From a virus, in IMG/VR virus record IMGVR_UViG_3300043540_000009, positions 1 through 33,914 of that record: DNA of 33,914 nucleotides. The stretch is one strand, 5' to 3'. The notes under the pieces are model-generated. The model ran no database searches. It was given only the letters and a program-made list of their open reading frames with translations, and was not told where the DNA came from. This document shows, in pieces, positions 28,366 to 33,914 of the stretch. Both the position numbers and the translations under genes were made by a program. The first letter of the stretch is position 1; each line of letters begins with the position of its first letter.

Positions 28366-28949
28366 TATTTGAATCCGTATGCGTTATTTCCGGTAACATT
28401 TTCTTGGCTACCCTTATACATATGCGGGTCATAACCGTGGATTGGAGATAACAAACCGCGTTTTTGGTTTAGGTCGCCTTCTGCCCTGTCATCAACAAAG
28501 TGAAACATTTGGTCAGGCATGACACGTTCAAACCATTCTGCAATTAGGGGGCGAACATCTCTGCCCGGATCTGTTTCTTCTAAAATTCTAATCTCGTCAT
28601 TGAGTGCATCATCCATGATACAATCTTCAATGTAGATCATTGCCACTGCCGCAGGAATTGGGCGTGACATTAGTTCCTTTACTGCACCAAAATCATCGTT
28701 GGTGATAGGAACTCTGTGTACTGCTTCTGCTACTGCGTGAAACTGACCGATAGCTTTCTTCAGGTCATAATAATCATCGCGTAGGCGTGACTTCAAGAAC
28801 TCTCTGCCCTGCAAAGATGTTCTTGGGTCCATAATCTTGTCAACATAGGAATCCATGCGTTTTTGCAACGCATCGATATGTTGGGCCTGGCGAGGAGAGA
28901 TACTCCTATCCGATGTTCCTTTTGGTAAAAGTATCTCTACTACGCGCAT
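28365..28949 (-). CDS. Conserved-type phage protein, 194 aa
   Basis: Starts MRVVEILLPKGTSDRSISPR and contains DALQKRMDSYVDKIMDP, REFLKSRLRDDYYDLKKAI, then a helical middle and a GLLSPIHGYDPHMYKGS tail. I recall this as a hypothetical protein of large phages without known role. It is soluble. Its stop is coupled to the iscU start by TAATG. Confidence 0.7.
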   Translation of the reverse strand: MRVVEILLPKGTSDRSISPRQAQHIDALQKRMDSYVDKIMDPRTSLQGREFLKSRLRDDYYDLKKAIGQFHAVAEAVHRVPITNDDFGAVKELMSRPIPAAVAMIYIEDCIMDDALNDEIRILEETDPGRDVRPLIAEWFERVMPDQMFHFVDDRAEGDLNQKRGLLSPIHGYDPHMYKGSQENVTGNNAYGFK

Positions 28950-28950
28950 C

Positions 28951-29325
28951 TTAAATGTCGAACTGCTTCTTTACAGATTCTGGAACTAGATCAACGTCAT
29001 ATTCCTGTGCTGTCTTAATCAACAGCGGAAGGAAGAAAACTGTGCCTGGCACGATAAGCAAGAATGCAAATCCTGTCGACTTCATGAGTTCCTGAGCCTG
29101 CTTATTTGCGGCAAGTACGTCCTTTGGTGAAGCTTCGCCCTTGGCGGCAGCTTGATAGGTTTTCCACATAGCTTGGCTATTTGCGGCTTCTTCCTTGAAA
29201 ACTGCTTGCAGCTTTGTAAGGGCGGACTTCACATCCGATTCCGACTTCGGAACCATAGCGAAAAAGTCTGTAGCCAACTTGGTCCAGGCTTGTGGTAGTT
29301 TTGTAAAATCTTCGAACTTAAACAT
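28951..29325 (-). CDS. LETM1-like small membrane protein, 124 aa
   Basis: Helical N-terminal part (about 1-80, with KLQAVFKEEAANSQAMWKTY). One hydrophobic segment follows (about 84-105, GFAFLLIVPGTVFFLPLLIK), and the protein ends AQEYDVDLVPESVKKQFDI. The segment PG..FFLP...K followed by a short D/N-L-P-E-S-x-K end resembles the LETM1-like proteins annotated in several large phages. The function is unknown. The ribosome binding site is strong (AAGGAGATAAT before ATG). Confidence 0.6.
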   Translation of the reverse strand: MFKFEDFTKLPQAWTKLATDFFAMVPKSESDVKSALTKLQAVFKEEAANSQAMWKTYQAAAKGEASPKDVLAANKQAQELMKSTGFAFLLIVPGTVFFLPLLIKTAQEYDVDLVPESVKKQFDI

Positions 29326-29391
29326 ATTATCTCCTTTTGAGTCTTTCGACCTCTAGTTAAATGACTACCTCACCGTGAGCATAGTCAAATC

Positions 29392-29399
29392 TATTTATG
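29392..29399 (-). promoter_or_regulatory. Possible late promoter box (CATAAATA)
   Basis: One mismatch to the GATAAATA box, 66 nt upstream of the 124-aa gene in an 88-nt gap. An exact GATAAATA (29477-29470) also lies within the end of the nucleotidyltransferase gene just upstream. A short GCTGC-GGT-GCAGC hairpin precedes the gap box on the minus strand. Confidence 0.3.
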
Positions 29400-29413
29400 C
29401 TGCACCGCAGCAA

Positions 29414-29962
29414 TTACTTTAATTTCAGAACGCTTTTGACATCTCTGAATATTTGTTTCTTCGTATAGCTATTTATCGTATTTGGCAGTCCTGCGCAGAA
29501 AGATGATTCCTCGTCGAAGTATGCATGCTTTCTAAGTTTGGCACTGCTCAGGCCAGACACGCCTCTGGATTTAGGATTACGAGCACCAGCCGATACGATA
29601 CGGAATTTTTCAATTCCCCATTCTTCAGCATAAGGCATCATCCTGTCTGTAAATTCTTGTAATCTGTCCCCACCCACCACAAATGTGATATCTGTGTAGT
29701 CTAGGCCGCGAACCAAGTACTCAAGGGCCTGGAAGGGCGTTTTTATTGCCTCGTCTTCGCAAAAATTTGCACCCGGGAACGCCATCTTAGCCACGTTTAG
29801 CTTGTAGGCCCAAGTAAGTGGATCCGTTATGGAATTTTGGGTGTGGGAAAGGAAGATCATATGGTCAGCATTTCCAGCCAAACTCATGACCTTCCTGATT
29901 AGCTTCTCGTGCCCCTTTGTGGGCGGATTCATTCTACCGAATGAGAATACAATTTTGCTCAT
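29414..29962 (-). CDS. HIGH-superfamily nucleotidyltransferase (cytidylyltransferase/NMNAT-like), 182 aa
   Basis: The N-terminal FSFGRMNPPTKGHEKLI (about 6-22) holds the TxGH variant of the HIGH motif. VVGGDRLQEF is the middle nucleotide-binding strand, and GLSSAKLRKHA (about 136-146) corresponds to the ISSTxxR motif. The family transfers NMP to a small molecule (NMN, phosphopantetheine, glycerol phosphate). The substrate cannot be told from sequence, but relatives in T4-like cyanophages are called cytitidyltransferase or NMNAT-like. There is no clear ribosome binding site other than a GGTATC-type purine-poor leader. Confidence 0.82.
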   Translation of the reverse strand: MSKIVFSFGRMNPPTKGHEKLIRKVMSLAGNADHMIFLSHTQNSITDPLTWAYKLNVAKMAFPGANFCEDEAIKTPFQALEYLVRGLDYTDITFVVGGDRLQEFTDRMMPYAEEWGIEKFRIVSAGARNPKSRGVSGLSSAKLRKHAYFDEESSFCAGLPNTINSYTKKQIFRDVKSVLKLK

Positions 29963-29992
29963 ACTGCATAGTAGCAGAATAGCTAAAAGGTA

Positions 29993-30277
29993 TCAAGCGT
30001 CTTTGTCTGCTTTCGCTGCTGCTGCTACTGCTTTTGCTTGTTCGGTTCTTGCACCGTCTCTGGTATCCAAGAACTTATTCAAACCTACTGTGCCCGTACC
30101 ATATGCAAGATAAGCCATGAAATAATCAATGCTCATTCCGCCCAACAAAACCAATTTCCACATGAACACTGTTGCAGCGATAGCTACCAACATTGCGATT
30201 ACTCGCGACGATGAATATCTTCCTGTTGCATTGTCCTGCAGGGATTCTTTGAAAACTCTACCTAGTGTATCGAACAT
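29993..30277 (-). CDS. Two-helix membrane protein, holin-like, 94 aa
   Basis: N-terminal cytoplasmic segment (FKESLQDNATGRYSSSR), two hydrophobic helices (about 25-46, VIAMLVAIAATVFMWKLVLL; about 50-66, IDYFMAYLAYGTGTVGL) and a charged Ala/Lys tail (EQAKAVAAAAKADKDA). Small two-helix proteins with this TGRxSSSR start are often annotated as putative holins in myophages. It has its own late promoter box and GGAGA ribosome binding site, which fits a late lysis role, but no endolysin gene is adjacent. Confidence 0.5.
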   Translation of the reverse strand: MFDTLGRVFKESLQDNATGRYSSSRVIAMLVAIAATVFMWKLVLLGGMSIDYFMAYLAYGTGTVGLNKFLDTRDGARTEQAKAVAAAAKADKDA

Positions 30278-30298
30278 AAAATGTCTCCAATTATACGA

Positions 30299-30306
30299 TA
30301 TTTATC
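30299..30306 (-). promoter_or_regulatory. T4-like late promoter box (GATAAATA)
   Basis: GATAAATA on the minus strand, 21 nt upstream of the holin-like gene and directly after the fibre gene terminator. It lies in the inverted sequence CGATAAATATCG. Confidence 0.6.
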
Positions 30307-30317
30307 GGAAAACCCGT

Positions 30318-30341
30318 AAAAAAGCCCCGTCGAAACGAGGC
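30318..30341 (-). terminator. Rho-independent terminator with UUCG loop after the fibre gene
   Basis: Minus strand GCCTCGT-TTCG-ACGGGGC (7-bp stem, one G-U pair, UUCG loop) followed by six T. It lies 22 nt beyond the stop of the 1033-aa gene. The A/T flanks on both sides mean it could work in either direction. Confidence 0.88.
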
Positions 30342-30363
30342 TTTTTGTTAAGCTTGAAAGCTA

Positions 30364-33300
30364 TTAGGCTGTCTTGTATGTTACTACTACGACTGCCGAA
30401 GCACCTGCGCTGTTTGCCGAACCTGCAACAGTAGCAACCAACTGAACGGATGTTACGTCCGCGTCCATTGTTTCTGCTAGGTATAGACCAACAGTTTGTG
30501 GGTCGTTTTCTGCCGCTGTCATGTAACGGTTTGCTGTAGCGCCATCACCGATAACCAATGTTGCTGCTGCGTCAACCGAAGTAACGTTGACCTTAACAGA
30601 AAGAACAGTTGCACCTGCTGGAAGGATAGCACCGATGTTTGTTGTACCGTTAGCCGACAAATCAACTGTAGCCTGACGAGCAATTACGTCACCAGCAACG
30701 ATCGAGTTGGTGATCGCATTGTCAACATATTGCTTGTTAGGAACATCGTTAGCTTGCAAGTTAGTTGCATAATTAGCTGCGGAAGGACCAACGATAGAAA
30801 GCTTTGCAGATGTACCGTTGTTGATATCAAAGTTGACACCTTGGTTTACACCAGAGCCATTGGATACCAATGTCAATACAACGTCACCAGTTAGTTGCAA
30901 GCCTTGACCAGCTTCGGAGCTAACTGCACCAGTACCGCCTGTAGGACCAACAACAACCTGACCAGTTCCGTTAGGAAGAAGTGTAATGTCGCTGTTTGTC
31001 TGTGTTGCAGTAATAGTTGCGTTGGAACCGTCAACTGTTAGAGGAGCAGCACCACCAATTGTTAGTGTTGTACCTGTGAACGAAAGGTTTGCGCTTTGTG
31101 TTACTGGGCTTGTGCCGTTACCAAGAAGAACTTGTGTAGAAGCAAAAGTATTTGCACCAGTACCACCGTTAACAACTGGTAGAATACCAGTTACGCCTGC
31201 TGTCAAGTCAACTTGACCCCAGACTGGGTTAGTACCGTTCGAAAGCATAACTTGACCGGCTGTACCGATTGTCAACTTAGCCAACGAAGTTGTTGTGTTA
31301 GCGTATAGAGTGTCACCAACTGCATAGCTGGACTGACCAGTACCACCCTTGTCTGCAGAAACTAGACCAAGTGCAACGTTACCGGAAGTTACAACAAATT
31401 CAGTTGCTGCGAACGATGCAACACCCTTCTGGGACTGCGATGCGTCTGCTGCTGTAACTGTTACTGTCTGATCAGAAACGCTTGTGTTGATACCTTGTAC
31501 GGAATCGCCAGCGACAAGCAATATTTGACCAAGTGCGATAGAGCTTGTACCTGTGTCTGCATTTAGACCAAGCGATGGGTTAACAAGCATTGCGTTGGTA
31601 ACGCTTGCTGCATTGATCTTCAAACCTGCCGAAGTCTGTGCAAGAGCACCAGCTGGATCAAGCATCAAATACAATGTTGCTGCTGTATTGGTCGAACGTG
31701 TTGTACCGTCTTGTGTAAGGATAAGTGCGCCGTTTACTGTGTCATACAAATCAATACCAATTTCACCAGTTGGGACGGAAGCAATACCAGCACCAAGCAT
31801 CGCGCTAATTGTGTTACCAGTAATGTCGATACCAACGCCACCAACATAAGAGCCAGCACCAGAAAACTGTTGCCAAACGATATTCGATGTACCTAGTACG
31901 ATGTTGGAAGTAACTTGTACCCAGCCTGTGTCGCCTTGTGTAGTACCTTGCTGAACGAATACAGCGGCCGAATCAAGTTCTGGACCGGAGTTAGCATCGG
32001 ACGAACGAGCCCATGCACCAGCAGATGTAACGTAAATACCGTTTTCTGTTTGGTTGGTCTGATTCTTAACAAGGATACGCGATGCGTTTGTTAGAATGCC
32101 GTCAATTGTTTGTTCACCGGATAGTGTGACGTTGGCAGTAGTTGCGTTAAGAACCGCTGTCTTCCATGTCAAACCAGTTACGGCGTTATCAACATAGTTC
32201 TTTGTTGCAGCGTCTGTTGGAGCAACAGGTTCTGCAAGGTTAGAAACGTTGAAACCGCCAGCGTCCAAGTTTGCGGACATTGCGTTTGTACCGTCAAGCT
32301 TCAAGTAACGCGAGTCAACTAGGGAAGAAATGTCAGAAACAACAACCGGTGTATTACCAATTACGCGGCCGAAACCGTCTAGTGTTACCTTAACGAAGTT
32401 GCCGGAGTTAGCCTGAGTGATCGCAGCCAAGTCGACGTTTGTGTCCGAAGAAATACCGTCGCCGTTAGAAACAACGATGTTACCCGATGTACCAGTGATC
32501 GAACGTGTTGTCCATGTGGATGTACCAGTGCGAACTGCATAACCAGTTGTTGTAAGACCTTCAACGGCTGCTAGGTCGTCTGCAAGTGCAAACGTAGGAT
32601 TACCTGTTGTACCATCAGCGTTAGAAATTGTCAAACCAGCTGTTGGCTGAACTAGCGAAACGGACGAATATGTGTCAGCACCAGTCTGAACCATAATGCC
32701 AGTTGTTGTCTTAGCTGCAAGAGCGTCTAGACCGGCGGCCCAAGCTTGAACTCCGGAAGCGGAACCGATCGAACGGTTAACCCACTTGGAAGTAGCAAAG
32801 TCATACTGTAGAAGTTGATTGTCAGCAGGTGCTGTCAATGTAACGTCATTGAGTTCCGACAATTGGTCGTGAGCAACGGCGTAGTTAGCAATCTGTTGAA
32901 TTGCATTTGTTACGCTTGTTGGTGTTGTTAGGAAAGCCGAACCGCTAAATGCGCCGCTGTTAAATGTACCATCTGTGTTGATAGATGGGCCCAACGAAGC
33001 TTCAATGTTGTCAACTTCTGTCTGTAGACCGGATTCAGCACCAGCTGTTGCGACTGCAACCCATGCTGTACCGTCCCAGTATTCAACGACACGAACTGCA
33101 TTGTCTGTGTTGACACGGATCATACCATCGGCGCCAAGGCCTGTACGAGCTGCGGTGTCACCAGCAGGAATTACAACGGCTGCTGTGCCCGAAATTTGTG
33201 GAACTGAATCAGCAGAAAGCTGAACAATATCAGTTCCGCCGATAGTTACCTTACCGTTGGTAGCTGTCAATACGACATTACCAGTTGTAAGTGTTACGTT

Positions 33301-33465
33301 ACCTGCCGACGATGTTACGCCTGCTGCTTGAACAGGTGCGTCAGTTGTACCATTCAAAGCCTTGAAGCTGAAAGTACCAGTACTGTTCAACAGTCTTGGA
33401 CCAGCCTTGCCGAATTGTACGTCTGTACCTACGCCCGTTAAGCCGAAATTCTTTACATTTGCCAT
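30364..33465 (-). CDS. Tail-fibre-like virion protein, 1033 aa
   Basis: Long Ser/Thr/Gly/Ala/Val-rich, beta-repeat protein with several phage-fibre signatures: LKLDGTNAMSANLDAGGFNV-SNL and AEPVAPTDAATKNYVDNAV (about 390-430), the DKGGTGQSSYAVGDTLYANT and VNGGTGANTF repeats that recur in fibres (about 695-770), and VPNKQYVDNAI near 940. The N-terminus (MANVKNFGLTGVGTDVQFGK) probably attaches to the virion. The final 90 residues form a separate beta domain. It is a candidate receptor-binding or whisker-type fibre. The gene has a strong AGGAGA ribosome binding site, its own late promoter box and a terminator, so it is expressed as a late monocistron. Confidence 0.85.
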   Translation of the reverse strand: MANVKNFGLTGVGTDVQFGKAGPRLLNSTGTFSFKALNGTTDAPVQAAGVTSSAGNVTLTTGNVVLTATNGKVTIGGTDIVQLSADSVPQISGTAAVVIPAGDTAARTGLGADGMIRVNTDNAVRVVEYWDGTAWVAVATAGAESGLQTEVDNIEASLGPSINTDGTFNSGAFSGSAFLTTPTSVTNAIQQIANYAVAHDQLSELNDVTLTAPADNQLLQYDFATSKWVNRSIGSASGVQAWAAGLDALAAKTTTGIMVQTGADTYSSVSLVQPTAGLTISNADGTTGNPTFALADDLAAVEGLTTTGYAVRTGTSTWTTRSITGTSGNIVVSNGDGISSDTNVDLAAITQANSGNFVKVTLDGFGRVIGNTPVVVSDISSLVDSRYLKLDGTNAMSANLDAGGFNVSNLAEPVAPTDAATKNYVDNAVTGLTWKTAVLNATTANVTLSGEQTIDGILTNASRILVKNQTNQTENGIYVTSAGAWARSSDANSGPELDSAAVFVQQGTTQGDTGWVQVTSNIVLGTSNIVWQQFSGAGSYVGGVGIDITGNTISAMLGAGIASVPTGEIGIDLYDTVNGALILTQDGTTRSTNTAATLYLMLDPAGALAQTSAGLKINAASVTNAMLVNPSLGLNADTGTSSIALGQILLVAGDSVQGINTSVSDQTVTVTAADASQSQKGVASFAATEFVVTSGNVALGLVSADKGGTGQSSYAVGDTLYANTTTSLAKLTIGTAGQVMLSNGTNPVWGQVDLTAGVTGILPVVNGGTGANTFASTQVLLGNGTSPVTQSANLSFTGTTLTIGGAAPLTVDGSNATITATQTNSDITLLPNGTGQVVVGPTGGTGAVSSEAGQGLQLTGDVVLTLVSNGSGVNQGVNFDINNGTSAKLSIVGPSAANYATNLQANDVPNKQYVDNAITNSIVAGDVIARQATVDLSANGTTNIGAILPAGATVLSVKVNVTSVDAAATLVIGDGATANRYMTAAENDPQTVGLYLAETMDADVTSVQLVATVAGSANSAGASAVVVVTYKTA

Positions 33466-33513
33466 TTTTATCTCCTGAGAATATTTTTAAGGCCTTCAAT
33501 GGCCGTTACGATG

Positions 33514-33521
33514 TATTTATC
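33514..33521 (-). promoter_or_regulatory. T4-like late promoter box (GATAAATA) before the fibre gene
   Basis: GATAAATA on the minus strand, 48 nt upstream of the fibre ATG. The leader also contains GGCC-ATTGAA-GGCC, a short hairpin, before the AGGAGA ribosome binding site. Confidence 0.6.
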
Positions 33522-33535
33522 CGTTGGTTGGTAAT

Positions 33536-33914
33536 TTACACGTATGATACAATGATTTTAGCATTGCCGATGGAAGAGCCATTTAGGGCGAACGCGCCTG
33601 TCACTGTGACGTCTCCTTGAAGTGTATCTGTACCGAAAAGTATGTCTGTGCTTGTAGTGTATGTTCCGGCTATCGTGAGATCGATAAGGCCAGGGATCAT
33701 CAAACCGGCAGGAACCGGTGGAGGATTGGCTGGATTATTTACCTGATATCCAATAGAAAGTGTTGATGCGAAGTCAAACGGAGTTATAACTTCGACTGTA
33801 ATTAATGTAATTCTTCTGCCTGTGCTAATTTCACCAATTGTGATAGATGCAGGGCTGAGTTGTGTAAGATTGTATTCTAATGACTTGGCATCAGTTGTGG
33901 AACTATCTTGGTTA
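33536..33914 (-). CDS. 3' end of a beta-rich virion-type protein (truncated at window edge)
   Basis: An open frame enters from the right edge and ends at TAA 33538-33536; 125 residues are visible. The visible sequence (for example SLEYNLTQLSPASITIGEIS, PGLIDLTIAGTYTTSTDILF, GAFALNGSSIGNAKIIVSYV) is Thr/Ile/Ser/Gly-rich and predicted beta. It ends in the same kind of ...VVVTYKTA/IIVSYV strand as the fibre protein next to it. It is probably another fibre or baseplate-associated protein. The 70 nt between it and the fibre gene hold the promoter box. Confidence 0.7.
   Translation of the reverse strand, partial: NQDSSTTDAKSLEYNLTQLSPASITIGEISTGRRITLITVEVITPFDFASTLSIGYQVNNPANPPPVPAGLMIPGLIDLTIAGTYTTSTDILFGTDTLQGDVTVTGAFALNGSSIGNAKIIVSYV

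Noticed and set aside
30364-33465. Possible CRISPR or DNA repeat array
   Set aside because: The repetitive look comes from degenerate Thr/Gly/Val codon patterns and GGTGxN fibre motifs in one long open frame, without regular spacing.
1-33914. tRNA genes and insertion sequences
   Set aside because: Gaps between genes are mostly under 100 nt; I saw no cloverleaf-like sequence, transposase or terminal inverted repeats.

Overview
The window is part of the genome of a large tailed phage of the T4-related myovirus type. It carries a T4-type family B DNA polymerase, a gp45-like sliding clamp, a DsbA-like dsDNA-binding protein, a FEN-type 5' nuclease and free-standing homing endonucleases. It also has long runs of small minus-strand genes that overlap by ATGA, TAATG or 8-nt junctions, and recurrent T4-like late-promoter boxes, here GATAAATA/T instead of TATAAATA. 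A proteobacterial host is suggested only by the IscU gene, which looks like the proteobacterial housekeeping protein. I cannot name the host from the sequence.

Layout. 41-6884 (minus strand, visibly more GC-rich at the left end): mostly unknown small genes, an AAA+ ATPase, a macro-domain protein, a WYKDGK-repeat protein and a small membrane protein. 6949-8771 is the only plus-strand block: an AT-rich homospermidine synthase (hss) and a small HExxH metallopeptidase. 8774-13929 (minus): conserved small phage genes, a UUCG terminator, a GIY-YIG homing endonuclease, a 5' exonuclease and a cluster of small related genes of which two are broken. 13926-17255: QueE, a MazG-like pyrophosphohydrolase, a GalE remnant, peptide deformylase and a QueD-like T-fold protein. 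17255-20931: conserved unknowns, an Acb1-like anti-CBASS 2H phosphoesterase and a DHH phosphoesterase. 20924-22480: DpdA. 23049-27891: replication cluster (clamp, HNH endonuclease, DNA polymerase, cold-shock-like protein, DsbA). 27967-30277: IscU, a LETM1-like membrane protein, a HIGH-type nucleotidyltransferase and a holin-like protein. 30364-33914: a 1033-aa fibre-like protein with its own promoter box and terminator, and the 3' end of another beta-rich virion-type protein.

How it fits together. DpdA, QueE and a QueD-like protein point to 7-deazaguanine modification of phage DNA, which is known to block host restriction. Acb1 should destroy CBASS cyclic nucleotides, and the coupled DHH enzyme could clear linear products. 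The macro-domain protein may act on ADP-ribose marks. IscU could support Fe-S demand, for example of QueE, and Hss would alter the polyamine pool. Together this looks like a distributed counter-defence and host-takeover set around a T4-type replisome.

Several genes carry small lesions: a 14-bp tandem duplication, an in-frame UGA, a one-base frameshift, a truncated galE, a lost stop before dpdA and a DNA polymerase with no ATG/GTG/TTG at its expected start. These are either real decay or recoding, or sequence errors, and need read-level confirmation. I saw no tRNA genes, CRISPR arrays or insertion sequences, and no stretch over 300 bases without a gene or gene remnant.
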